Below are positions 32,451-40,865 of a stretch of DNA of 64,000 nt, one piece after another. Location: contig NC_010644.1 in the NCBI RefSeq assembly GCF_000020145.1, forward strand, positions 1,054,001 to 1,118,000. Direction: 5' to 3'. The position numbers and the translations under genes are program-made. The notes beneath the pieces are model-generated. The model was not told where the DNA came from. It was given only the letters and a program-made list of their open reading frames with translations, and searched no databases. Source of the DNA: Elusimicrobium minutum Pei191 (lineage in GTDB: Bacteria; Elusimicrobiota; Elusimicrobia; Elusimicrobiales; Elusimicrobiaceae). Each line of letters opens with the position of its first letter. Position 1 is the first letter of the stretch.

Positions 32451-34076
32451 TTATAAAATTTTTATTTCCCCGGTTTTTTCGATGCGGCCTTTATCTCCTG
32501 TTTTAAATAAAAAGGGCTCCGCGGCCACGGGAAGAAAAACGCTGTAAAACGGATTAGGGATAAGAGTTTCTTTAGTCCGTTTATCCTCATAAAGCTGTTT
32601 GCCCGCTATATACACATCTCCAATTTCACCGTTAAGGCAGGGCAGCATTAAGTCATTTAAAACATATAAAACACTGTTTTCAAAATCTTTATATTTTAAT
32701 TCAAAACCTTTAAAAAGAGTGTCATATTCATCACATAAAGAGCCTTTATCCTTAATTTTTGCTAAAAGTTCCTTTTCAAAAGCCATAGGCACGGCGTCTT
32801 TAGGCTCATACAAAAGGCCGGGCGCGCAAACTTCTAAAAATCGCGCGGTTTTATAGGCGTTTATAATCTCTTCCTCTTGCTCGCTTATAAAAACACCTTC
32901 ACCGGGCATTGTAGGCATATCAATAGTTTTTTTAACGCGCATACTTTGCCGGGCAAGCGCAAAAGTCAGCTCTCTAACGCAGGGAAGCTCCCCTAAACTG
33001 TCAAAAACAGGAAGGGAAGATATTTCCGCATTCGCATAAGAAATAAAATATTTATAAAGAAAAGATTTTTTGGGATTATAAGGCTTAAGCATATTTTCTT
33101 TATGCTTTACGCCGTCAAGATAGCTGTCAAGAATCAAATCAATGCTGTTGCGGCCCAAGGCTTCCCAATAAATTTCGCTAAGCCTTCCCATAACTCTGGC
33201 GCCTGTTTCTATAAGAACCGGGCCTTCGGGTGTAAGCATTATTTCCGTGTGGGACGCGCCGTATTTAATACCCAAAACATTAAGAACTTTAAAAGTATAA
33301 TCTACGCATTCTTTAAATTCCGGAGTAAGGTTTTTTATTAAAAGAGAAGCGTCGTATACAGGGTTTTTATCAACGGTTAATATTTTGTTGTAAATCATTA
33401 CATCAGTTAAAATATGCTCCCCCCCGCGCGAAACGCAGTTAACAACAATTTCTTTGCCTTCTATAAACTGCTCAACCAAAACCTCGTCATTTTTTCTGCC
33501 AAAGCCGTCTTTTGTGCCTATCAAAGACTCAAAAGCCTTTTTTACGCTGTCCTTATCTTCACAAACTTTAACACCGTCAGTTCCCGCGCTCATAAGCGGT
33601 TTTATAACAATTTTTTTAAAATTATTTTTTTCAATCCAGGAAAGAGCCTCTTCAACCTTGGCTGTTTTTAAAAAAGAGATATATTTTAAGCCCGCGTTTT
33701 TAAGAGCCTGCTGCATAAGGTGCTTATCCCTTCTAAGGGCAACTGTCTTAAAATCATTGGAAGGCAGTTTAAAGTATTCGGACAAACGTTCCGCTACTTC
33801 CACGCCGCTTTCCGTACCGGGTATAACAGCGGCGAAATTATGTTTGCCAAATTCTTCCAACAAGGACTGGAGTGAATCAGGCATGAGATAAGTTGTTTGA
33901 TAACTTGTCCCTATTTGCGAGGCAATGTATTTTTCAATAACATCTTGCGGAAGTGAAGTATTTTTTTCCATCCCCGAAGTAAGGTGAAAAGGAGTAATGC
34001 CTCTTTCTTTTAGGCGGTCAGCATAATATTTACCTGTGGAGTATCCGTCAACTATAAGTACTTTGCCTTTATCCAT
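32451..34076 (-). CDS. ATP-grasp ligase with a C-terminal adenylation-domain fragment
   Basis: 541 residues. Residues about 1-410 are an ATP-grasp ligase of the BacD/carboxylate-amine type: KKIVIKPLMSAGTDGVK (155-170), ASHTEIM (274-280) and VLIETGAR (287-294) carry ATP and Mg2+ ligands. Residues about 455-541 match the neighbouring NRPS A domain (758-840) step by step: NSVLYVLND, GEIGDVYIAGKQL, TKETLIPNPF, LFKTGDKGRI and GEIKIL. The match stops just before the GRxDxQ hinge motif. Seventeen bases separate its stop from the NRPS start. It probably activates a carboxylic acid or joins amino acids in the same pathway. Confidence 0.82.
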   Translation of the reverse strand: MDKGKVLIVDGYSTGKYYADRLKERGITPFHLTSGMEKNTSLPQDVIEKYIASQIGTSYQTTYLMPDSLQSLLEEFGKHNFAAVIPGTESGVEVAERLSEYFKLPSNDFKTVALRRDKHLMQQALKNAGLKYISFLKTAKVEEALSWIEKNNFKKIVIKPLMSAGTDGVKVCEDKDSVKKAFESLIGTKDGFGRKNDEVLVEQFIEGKEIVVNCVSRGGEHILTDVMIYNKILTVDKNPVYDASLLIKNLTPEFKECVDYTFKVLNVLGIKYGASHTEIMLTPEGPVLIETGARVMGRLSEIYWEALGRNSIDLILDSYLDGVKHKENMLKPYNPKKSFLYKYFISYANAEISSLPVFDSLGELPCVRELTFALARQSMRVKKTIDMPTMPGEGVFISEQEEEIINAYKTARFLEVCAPGLLYEPKDAVPMAFEKELLAKIKDKGSLCDEYDTLFKGFELKYKDFENSVLYVLNDLMLPCLNGEIGDVYIAGKQLYEDKRTKETLIPNPFYSVFLPVAAEPFLFKTGDKGRIEKTGEIKIL

Positions 34077-34424
34077 AATAAACCTTTACAATGAACTATA
34101 TTAAATGAAAACCGCTCCCTTACTGAAAACTTAAGGAGCTTTATGGAAAGAAGCGACAAGGAAAGTAAACATTTTTAATAAATCTATATGAGCCTACTTC
34201 CTTAGCCGCATTTTACTTAAACAAAGATTTTCTCAAATCCCGTTTTGCGCTTTCCGCTCATATTTTCAGGCGCTTTTACCGATATAATCTATTATATCAA
34301 TATTTTATATATCAATATTTTGATTTTCAATATATAATTTTTAAAAAAGATATACGTAAAACTGTTTTTTGCACCTTATCTATATATCCGAATCATTATA
34401 CCCAAATCATTTTAAAAATAAAAA
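34077..34424. promoter_or_regulatory. Intergenic region upstream of the ATP-grasp/NRPS operon with AT-rich direct repeats
   Basis: ATATCAATATTTT occurs at 34294-34306 and 34309-34321, a 15-base period, in a very AT-rich block about 220 bases before the operon start. TATAAT-like boxes lie nearby (for example 34281-34290). This is a plausible promoter/operator region for the natural-product operon. No gene is supported here. Confidence 0.4.
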
Positions 34425-34451
34425 AAAACCCGCCGGCTTAAGCGGGGTTTT
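34425..34451 (-). terminator. Terminator of the cupin gene
   Basis: AAAACCCGC and GCGGGGTTTT form a stem with one bulge, with a long A-run before it (T-run afterwards on the minus strand of neighbouring DNA). Confidence 0.7.
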
Positions 34452-34464
34452 AATTTATTTATAT

Positions 34465-34878
34465 TTAAGCGATTACGCCGTCATTTTGCGTCCATTGCCG
34501 CAAGGAATTTTCCTTGGCCTGCACAACCATATACACCATTTCGGAGTCTGGCGCGCTTTCCAATATCCTTTTGCCTTTGGGTGCCACTCTTACCAGACTT
34601 CCCTCTTCTATAGGAAAAGAAACGCCGTCAACCTCAAAAATTCCTTTGCCTTTTATAACTATGTAAACTTCTTCATTTTGTTTATGAATATGCGCGAAAG
34701 GCAGTCTTGTGCCCGCGGGAAGCAGCTGAAAAGAAATTTCAACCGAAGTGGCTTTAATCATTTCTTTTAAAAACACCTTTCCTTTTGTTTCGGTATATTT
34801 AGACAAATCATCAAATTTCCCTATATTTAACGCAGTGAAGTTTGCTTCTTCCTTAGTTATTTCCATCTTTTTAGACAT
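34465..34878 (-). CDS. Cupin-fold protein
   Basis: 137 residues. LPFAHIHKQNEEVYIVIKGKG (cupin motif 1 with His-X-His and Glu) and SLVRVAPKGKRILESAPDSE (motif 2 region) give a single small barrel, probably metal-binding. The substrate is unknown. It is divergent from an HxlR regulator, with an inverted repeat between them, so its expression is probably controlled by that protein in response to a small molecule. Confidence 0.8.
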   Translation of the reverse strand: MSKKMEITKEEANFTALNIGKFDDLSKYTETKGKVFLKEMIKATSVEISFQLLPAGTRLPFAHIHKQNEEVYIVIKGKGIFEVDGVSFPIEEGSLVRVAPKGKRILESAPDSEMVYMVVQAKENSLRQWTQNDGVIA

Positions 34879-34956
34879 ATATTTATTCTCCTTTTTTAAA
34901 CCTTTATAGTATAATAATAACTATTAGTATGTTTTGTAAAGTAAGCACTTAAAAGT

Positions 34957-34977
34957 TATCTAGCATCCTTTTAGATA
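34957..34977. promoter_or_regulatory. Operator-like inverted repeat between cupin and HxlR genes
   Basis: TATCTA (34957-34962) and TAGATA (34972-34977) form a short inverted repeat with nine bases between, 29 bases before the HxlR ATG. A candidate site for autoregulation and cupin control. Confidence 0.4.
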
Positions 34978-35005
34978 CTATTGTAAACATAAAAAGGAGT
35001 TCTTT

Positions 35006-35326
35006 ATGAAAAAAAAATTACCTTTATGCCCTGTTGAAGTAACACTGTTTTTAATAGGAGATAAATGGAAAGTATTGATAATAAGGGATTTAATAAACGG
35101 CACAAAACGCTTTGGAGAACTTAAAAAATCCATAGGATCGGTAACGCAAAAAGTTTTAACTTCCAATTTACGAGAAATGGAAAAACACGGCCTTGTATTA
35201 AGAAAAGTTTATGCGGAAGTTCCGCCCAGGGTAGAATATTCTTTATCCGAAAAAGGATTAAGTTTAAGGCCTGTTTTAGATTCTTTGTATAAATGGGGTG
35301 AGAAATACCAAAAAACATCACTATAG
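35006..35326 (+). CDS. HxlR family transcriptional regulator
   Basis: 106 residues, a winged helix of the HxlR type: CPVEVTLFLIGDKWKVLIIR, then GTKRFGELKKSIGSVTQKVL, REMEKHGLVLRKVYAEVPPR and VEYSLSEKGLSL. The early Cys in LCPVE is the position that senses redox or electrophiles in several family members. AAAAAGGAG precedes the ATG. Divergent from the cupin gene. Confidence 0.9.
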   Translation: MKKKLPLCPVEVTLFLIGDKWKVLIIRDLINGTKRFGELKKSIGSVTQKVLTSNLREMEKHGLVLRKVYAEVPPRVEYSLSEKGLSLRPVLDSLYKWGEKYQKTSL

Positions 35327-35531
35327 CTATTTGTAAAAAATAAACGCCTGTCCGTAAAGCAAAACCACTTCTTCCGACGCTGAAAGGCACAATATACCGT
35401 ATAAGCGCCCGGCAAACACAGCGTTTTAATATAAAACAAGATGTGTTAAGCATTATCAAAACAACTCCCATTTTAAATGTAGCGGTTAAATTCTTTTTTT
35501 GTTATACTTAACAAATAGGATAACTTTTTAT

Positions 35532-35750
35532 ATGGAAAATATTCTTTTAATAATAATTTCGTTATTTGCCTTAATTTTGCCTTTTTTAGTTGTAAAGGTT
35601 TTGGCATTTTTTTTACCCGTTTCAAAAAAAAGTAAAAACAAAAACTTAAAAAATGTTTATGTATATAATTTTATTATTAAGGAAAACTTTCAAAAACTAT
35701 CCCTTTTGCAGGAACTTAACTTCTTTAGGTCTTTCTTCACTCCGGTATAG
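35532..35750 (+). CDS. Small membrane protein (72 aa)
   Basis: 72 residues from the ATG at 35532. One long hydrophobic segment (ILLIIISLFALILPFLVV and following) is followed by a basic stretch and a C-terminal soluble part. A -10-like TATACT lies just upstream, while the ribosome site is weak and distant. No family is recognised. Confidence 0.4.
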   Translation: MENILLIIISLFALILPFLVVKVLAFFLPVSKKSKNKNLKNVYVYNFIIKENFQKLSLLQELNFFRSFFTPV

Positions 35751-35862
35751 CAATTCTTTTTAATTAACCTAATTCTATTGCCCATGGCGGGCAATATTTC
35801 CGCTTTTACGCCAGTTTAGGGTATTTAAAGCGTTTGGAACGAAAAAAATTAAAAGGAAATTT

Positions 35863-37071
35863 ATGAAATTTAAAATATTAAAAAAAGCATTATTATGTTT
35901 AATGCCGTTTTGCTGTGGAATTTATTTAAACGCGGCGGGATTCGCGCTTTATGAATTCAGCGCAAGGGGCAACGCCATGGGCGGCGCCGTACTGGCAAAC
36001 AAAGCGGAACCCGCCTCCATAGCTTCAAACCCCGCTCTTATCACACAATTAGAAGGTGCCCAAATACAAGCGGGCGTAACAGCCATTATAGTTGAAGGTT
36101 CAACCTCGTTAAACAATGATAAAAGAGATTTAGAAACAGGCGTTTTTTACCTGCCGACCTTCTATTTTACCAAGCAAATGAGAGAACATATAGTCTTAGG
36201 CGTGGGTTTCTTTTCACGCTTTGGGCTTGGCGGCAAATATAAAGATTACGGCACCTGGCTGCCCGCGATATCGGAAAGACAGTCCTACAGAATGGATTTG
36301 GTAACATACTCCTTTAACCCGGTTATGGCTTCCCAAGTAACGGACGAGCTTTCTTTAGCAGGCGGTTTTGAAATTATGTACGCCAGTTTAACAGAGGAAA
36401 AAGGCCCCGGCAACGCAAACAGAATTGAAATTGAAGGTGATTCCATAACCTGGGGCGCTAACTTCGGCCTTCATTATAAGCCCGAATGGGCTGATAAATG
36501 GGCCGCCGCCGTTACTTACCGCACAAAAACAAGACATTTGGCCAGCGGAAAGGTAACGGGACACGGTTTATACAGCCCCGCCACGGGCGACGCTACCGCC
36601 GCGCTCGCTTTGCCTGATCAGCTAGCTTTCGGCCTTTCGTTTACACCTACAGAAAGGCTTATTCTTGAAGCGGGCATCACCGGCGTGTTTTGGAGTTCTT
36701 ATAAACAGCTTAAAATCGATTATGACGATTTGTCAAAAGGATCTTCAAACGAGTATAAGCATTATAGGGACGTTTTCCGCCTTTCTTCCGGCATGGAATT
36801 TGCGGTAACAGAAAATTGGGATATACGTTTTGGTTATGTATATGACGAATCCCCCATTAACCCTGATTTTATGGATACAATGGTACCCGCGGATGACAGG
36901 CATATCTTCAGCACGGGTTTAGGTTATAAAAGAAGCAACTGGGGCGCGGATATATCCTATTCTTATATGTATGTAAAAGATTTATCCGGTACTACGGAAC
37001 ACGGCACCCCCGCGAAATATGAAAACGCCCGAAGCCAAATGATAGGCCTAAGTTTAAAGTACGCGTTTTAA
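35863..37071 (+). CDS. FadL/OmpP1/TodX-type outer-membrane transporter
   Basis: 402 residues. After the signal peptide (ending LNAAG) comes the family's N-terminal hatch signature: ALYEFSARGNAMGGAVLANK, then EPASIASNPALITQLEG. A 14-stranded barrel follows (for example FGLSFTPTERLILEAGITGV and WDIRFGYVYDESPINPD) and the chain ends in Phe (LSLKYAF). FadL proteins move hydrophobic compounds such as fatty acids across the outer membrane. A ribosome site (AAAGGAAATTT) precedes the ATG. Two lipoprotein genes follow in the same direction. Confidence 0.9.
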   Translation: MKFKILKKALLCLMPFCCGIYLNAAGFALYEFSARGNAMGGAVLANKAEPASIASNPALITQLEGAQIQAGVTAIIVEGSTSLNNDKRDLETGVFYLPTFYFTKQMREHIVLGVGFFSRFGLGGKYKDYGTWLPAISERQSYRMDLVTYSFNPVMASQVTDELSLAGGFEIMYASLTEEKGPGNANRIEIEGDSITWGANFGLHYKPEWADKWAAAVTYRTKTRHLASGKVTGHGLYSPATGDATAALALPDQLAFGLSFTPTERLILEAGITGVFWSSYKQLKIDYDDLSKGSSNEYKHYRDVFRLSSGMEFAVTENWDIRFGYVYDESPINPDFMDTMVPADDRHIFSTGLGYKRSNWGADISYSYMYVKDLSGTTEHGTPAKYENARSQMIGLSLKYAF

Positions 37072-37118
37072 AATTTTATTAAAATATAAACGTAGGAAAT
37101 TTATTTTAGGAGTTCCTT

Positions 37119-37511
37119 ATGAAAAAATACATAGCGTTGTTTGCTATTGTTCTTTTTATAGCGGCCTGCGCAGGCAAACAGGATAAAAACCGCCAGCAAA
37201 AAGATTTGAATGCGTATAAAACGCATTCGCTTTCTTTAATGTATAACGGCGACACGGGTTATATATGGTTTTTAAACAAGCCTGAAAATCTTAAAATGGT
37301 GCAACTGGTATCGGAAGAAAGTACCAAAGGCGCGTTTGAACCTACAAGGCTTGGCAATCCGCACACGCAGACTTTTACGTTTAAATTAATAAAACCTTCA
37401 ATTAAAGAGGAAACTGTTGTTTTCCATTTTAACCACCCTTTGGAAAGACATGATACTCCGCCCGAAGGGGTAAGGGAGTTTGTGTTAAGAGCTTCCGATT
37501 TTGCTAAGTAA
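37119..37511 (+). CDS. Lipoprotein (130 aa)
   Basis: The signal sequence ends in the lipobox IAAC at residue 17 (ALFAIVLFIAACAGK). The mature part is charged then beta-rich (TGYIWFLNKPENLKMVQLVS, then TFTFKLIKPSIKEET) and would face the periplasm or outer membrane. No family is recognised. Ribosome site TTAGGAGTTCCTT. Confidence 0.7.
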   Translation: MKKYIALFAIVLFIAACAGKQDKNRQQKDLNAYKTHSLSLMYNGDTGYIWFLNKPENLKMVQLVSEESTKGAFEPTRLGNPHTQTFTFKLIKPSIKEETVVFHFNHPLERHDTPPEGVREFVLRASDFAK

Positions 37512-37594
37512 TTTATATTTTCAGTTTGAAAATTAATTTTATTAATAAAATTAATATAATATAAGTGACAAATTAAAAGGTGAGGGAAACTAAT

Positions 37595-38095
37595 ATGAAT
37601 ATAAAAAAAGCAACTGTTCTTACAGCTGTTATCGCGGTATGCGGCTTTTTATTCGCAGCATGCTCAGCGTCTAAAACCGTAAAAAATGAAGGCGATTTTA
37701 ACAATGACGTTAAAGGCACCATATGGCAGCTTTCACAGGTAAAAACAGCGGGCAAAGTAACCTTTGACCACGCCAACCTTAAACAGGACGAATATTTTAG
37801 GGACATTTATACCCTGCAGTTTAGTGAAGACCGCGTTTCTGGCAAAGCCGCTCCCAACAGATACTTCGGCCCGTTTACATTGGGCGAAAAAAACGAAATT
37901 TCTTTTAAACACTTTGGCAGCACAATGATGATGGGTATAAAAACCCCCGAAGGTTTGGCTGAACACGAATACTTTCAGCTTATGTCAAAAGTTTACCAGT
38001 GGTCATATTCAAAAGGCCAGTTATTTCTTTATGCAAAAAACAATAATGACGAAAAAGTTTTATTAATTTTTAACCCTTTTGAACAACAACAGTAA
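37595..38095 (+). CDS. META domain (HslJ-like) lipoprotein
   Basis: 166 residues from the ATG at 37595 (AGGTGAGGGAAACTAAT precedes). The lipobox FAAC ends the signal sequence. The mature part has the META/HslJ order: GTIWQLSQV, LQFSEDRVSGKAAPNRYFG, ISFKHFGSTMMMGIKTPE and FQLMSKVYQWSYSKGQLFLY. META-domain proteins are envelope-associated and linked to stress or secretion; the exact role is not known. A strong terminator follows. Confidence 0.78.
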   Translation: MNIKKATVLTAVIAVCGFLFAACSASKTVKNEGDFNNDVKGTIWQLSQVKTAGKVTFDHANLKQDEYFRDIYTLQFSEDRVSGKAAPNRYFGPFTLGEKNEISFKHFGSTMMMGIKTPEGLAEHEYFQLMSKVYQWSYSKGQLFLYAKNNNDEKVLLIFNPFEQQQ

Positions 38096-38101
38096 AAAAA
38101 C

Positions 38102-38130
38102 AAAAAGCCCGCTTTTAAGCGGGCTTTTTT
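38102..38130. terminator. Bidirectional terminator
   Basis: AAAAAGCCCGC and GCGGGCTTTTT around TTTTAA, between the converging lipoprotein and DUF2798 genes. Confidence 0.85.
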
Positions 38131-38597
38131 TACGCTTCGGATTTCCTTCTGAAAACTATTTGAAAAACAAAATTTACAAACGGACCTGCTAAGAACAGCT
38201 GCAAACAAAGAGCAAAGCCGAAATTGCGCGCCAGTGATGCTCCCCAATATAAAGGTAAGCGCGCGCTTAGGCCATTATGTAAAATACTTACAAATAAAGT
38301 CATACACGGCGCCATAACAAGCACTGTGCAAAACCTTCTCGCGGTGATAATTGTTTTTTTATCGGCTTTTTTAAAATCTATAAAATAATAAATCAGTTTA
38401 GAAGAAAGCGGCCCACCTATAAACTTTTGCATAAAAAACGCACCCAACGCTTCGGGCCACATACTAAGCAAGGCGTATAAAAGAACATAACCTTTAAAAC
38501 CTGTTTTATAAACGGCGTTATATAAAGTCATAAAATAAACCATTACAAACACCATAATTAAAGAAAAAAATAACTTTTCGTATTTTGTTTCCGGCAT
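38130..38597 (-). CDS. DUF2798 family membrane protein
   Basis: 155 residues with four hydrophobic helices arranged as two similar halves (FFSLIMVFVMVYFMTLYNAV and FCTVLVMAPCMTLFVSILHN), matching the DUF2798 duplicated pattern. Inner-membrane location; function unknown. Its stop lies at the edge of the terminator hairpin. Confidence 0.7.
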   Translation of the reverse strand: MPETKYEKLFFSLIMVFVMVYFMTLYNAVYKTGFKGYVLLYALLSMWPEALGAFFMQKFIGGPLSSKLIYYFIDFKKADKKTIITARRFCTVLVMAPCMTLFVSILHNGLSARLPLYWGASLARNFGFALCLQLFLAGPFVNFVFQIVFRRKSEA

Positions 38598-38689
38598 AAC
38601 AAGTAAAAACCTCCATTTTATTTACAAAAAAACAAAGCATTAATTTAGTACAATCATACTAGAAGTTATCTTAGTCTGAGGGTACTGCT

Positions 38690-39016
38690 ATGAAAAACTT
38701 AGAAACGGCATTTTATTCCGGCATAGGAATGGCTTTAAAAGGAAAAAAGAAAGTTGAAGAAATCGCAAAAAAATTAGTAAAAGACAGCAAAATGGAAGCC
38801 AAAGAAGGCAAAATGTTTGTTGACAAAGCGGTGAAACAAGCTGAAGAAGCTAAAAAAGAATTATCCAAACATATCGATGACAGTGTTAAAAACGCCGTAA
38901 TGAAAATGGGGTTTGTAAGCAAAAAAGAAGCGGACGCGCTTAAAGCTGAAATAGCAAAATTAAAACAACAGCTTAAAGCCAAAACCGCAAAAAAAACAAC
39001 TTATAAAAAGAAATAA
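38690..39016 (+). CDS. Phasin-like coiled-coil protein
   Basis: 108 residues, almost fully helical and Lys/Glu/Ala-rich. KKKVEEIAKKLVKDSKMEAKE and FVSKKEADALKAEIAKLKQQ resemble the PhaI/phasin family, which is often encoded beside UbiB-type kinases as here. No polyhydroxyalkanoate genes are seen in the window, so a general amphipathic scaffold role is more likely. Confidence 0.7.
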   Translation: MKNLETAFYSGIGMALKGKKKVEEIAKKLVKDSKMEAKEGKMFVDKAVKQAEEAKKELSKHIDDSVKNAVMKMGFVSKKEADALKAEIAKLKQQLKAKTAKKTTYKKK

Positions 39017-39026
39017 AATTGTTTTA

Positions 39027-39057
39027 AATCCCGCGCGCGGCTAAAGCGCGCGGGATT
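39027..39057 (+). terminator. Hairpin between phasin-like and ubiB genes
   Basis: AATCCCGCGCGC (39027-39038) pairs with GCGCGCGGGATT (39046-39057) around seven bases. The T-run after it is weak, so it may reduce rather than stop read-through into ubiB. Confidence 0.6.
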
Positions 39058-39079
39058 ATTATTTAAAGGGGTAAATTAT

Positions 39080-40774
39080 ATGTTTGGATTTGTTTCAAAA
39101 ACCATACGCCATACACACCGTTATACGGAAATTGTTACCATTTTGGTTAAATACGGAATGGGCGACATAATGCGCAGCCTTAAAATAACGGATATGTTTC
39201 CCTTCACAAAAAAACTGCTTCCCAAAGTGGATAATAAATCCGTTTCTTCTTTTAACAAATGGGAAAATATAAGAATGGCATTGGAAGAACTTGGCCCAAC
39301 ATTCATAAAACTTGGGCAAATGTTAAGCAACCGTCCGGATATTATTCCCCTGCAATTAATTAAAGAACTTGAAAAACTGCAAGACACCGTACCCCCTTTT
39401 GAGCATGAAGAGGCTGTTAAAATAGTTGAAAGCGAACTTGAAGGCAAAATAAGTGAAAATTTTTCCTATTTCAGTAAAAAACCTATAGCCGCTGCCTCTA
39501 TTGCACAAGTGCATAAAGCAAGGCTGCCTGATGCAACCACCGTTGCTGTCAAAGTGCAGCGCCCGGGTATTGAAGAAATTATTGGCGTAGACGTTGAAAT
39601 ACTGCATAATCTTGCCTCTTTGGCGGGAAATAATATCACGGAATTAAAATATTTTAACCCCGTGGGCATAATTAAACAATTTGAAGAACATATAAAAGAA
39701 GAACTTGATTTTAATAAAGAAAGACTTAATATAGAGCGGTTTCAAAGAAATTTCCAAAAAGACGGACGCGTGCACGTATTAAAAGCGCACAAAAAATATT
39801 CCGCCAAACGCGTGCTTACCATGGAACTTATAGAAGGCGTTAAAGTAAGCCGCATAGCTGAGGAAAACCTTGAAGGTTACGACCGCGGGCTGATAGCCAA
39901 AAACGGCGCGCAGATAATTCTAAAACAGATTTTCATAGATGGCTTTTTTCATGCCGACCCACACCCGGGCAACATAATAATTTTAGAAAACAATAAAATA
40001 TGTTTTATTGATTTTGGTATGATGGGCAGTTTGAGCCAATCGCAAAAAGATGATTTGGGCACCTTAATAGTGGCGCTGATGTACCGCAACTCTTCACTTG
40101 TGACAAGCACAATACTTACAATAGTTAACAGGCCTGACCACCTCCAAACGCGCGAAATAGAATACAGGGTTGAAAAGCTTATCGAGCGTTACATTGACTT
40201 GCCGCTTGAAGAAATAAACGTTGGCGAATTGCTTTTATCTTTAACGCAAATGCTGCCTGAATTTGAACTAAATATGCCGCCAAACTTTTCTTTCATGGTA
40301 AAATCTTTAATTACCATTGAAGGCGTGGGCCGCCAGTTAGACCCCGAGTTTAGCGCAATGGCGGTAATAAAAGAATTTTCCCAAACAATAATAAAAAACC
40401 GCCTTAGCCCCAAAGGTTTTGCGATGTCTTCCATAATAACCTTAATGGAAACAAAAAAACTTATTGAAAACGCCCCCCGCGATATACGGGAGATTCTCAA
40501 CAAAGCAAAACAGGGGCATATAAAAATTGAGTTTGAGCACAGACATCTGGGCAAATTAAGAAGAAGCTTGGAAGAAGCCAGCAATCGTCTGGTATTTGGC
40601 ATTGCGCTGGGCTCGCTTATAATAGGTTCGTCTATCATGGTGCACGCAAACATAGCTCCCAGATGGAATGATATTCCGGTAATAGGTTTAATAGGTTTTT
40701 TAGTAAGCGGATTTATGGCGGCGTACATACTGCTGTCCTCAGTTTACGAAAATCTGAAAAAAAGAAAAAAATAA
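39080..40774 (+). CDS. ubiB: ABC1/UbiB-family atypical kinase
   Basis: 564 residues. The family's KxGQ segment is KLGQMLSNRPDIIPLQ; AAASIAQVHKARLPD is the Ala-rich loop, VAVKVQRPG holds the ATP-binding Lys, FHADPHPGNIII the catalytic loop and FIDFGMMG the metal-binding DFG. Two C-terminal transmembrane helices (ALGSLIIGSSIMVHA and VIGLIGFLVSGFMAAYILLS) anchor it. UbiB proteins support isoprenoid lipid (quinone) biosynthesis or trafficking. Other quinone genes are not in the window. Confidence 0.93.
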   Translation: MFGFVSKTIRHTHRYTEIVTILVKYGMGDIMRSLKITDMFPFTKKLLPKVDNKSVSSFNKWENIRMALEELGPTFIKLGQMLSNRPDIIPLQLIKELEKLQDTVPPFEHEEAVKIVESELEGKISENFSYFSKKPIAAASIAQVHKARLPDATTVAVKVQRPGIEEIIGVDVEILHNLASLAGNNITELKYFNPVGIIKQFEEHIKEELDFNKERLNIERFQRNFQKDGRVHVLKAHKKYSAKRVLTMELIEGVKVSRIAEENLEGYDRGLIAKNGAQIILKQIFIDGFFHADPHPGNIIILENNKICFIDFGMMGSLSQSQKDDLGTLIVALMYRNSSLVTSTILTIVNRPDHLQTREIEYRVEKLIERYIDLPLEEINVGELLLSLTQMLPEFELNMPPNFSFMVKSLITIEGVGRQLDPEFSAMAVIKEFSQTIIKNRLSPKGFAMSSIITLMETKKLIENAPRDIREILNKAKQGHIKIEFEHRHLGKLRRSLEEASNRLVFGIALGSLIIGSSIMVHANIAPRWNDIPVIGLIGFLVSGFMAAYILLSSVYENLKKRKK

Positions 40775-40865
40775 CTCACCTTTTAAACCAAAGGCCTAAA
40801 GTCCTATATGCAATATGGGCCATTAGGCCCTTGCTTGTTTTATTTCCCTCTTTTAGAATATATAT

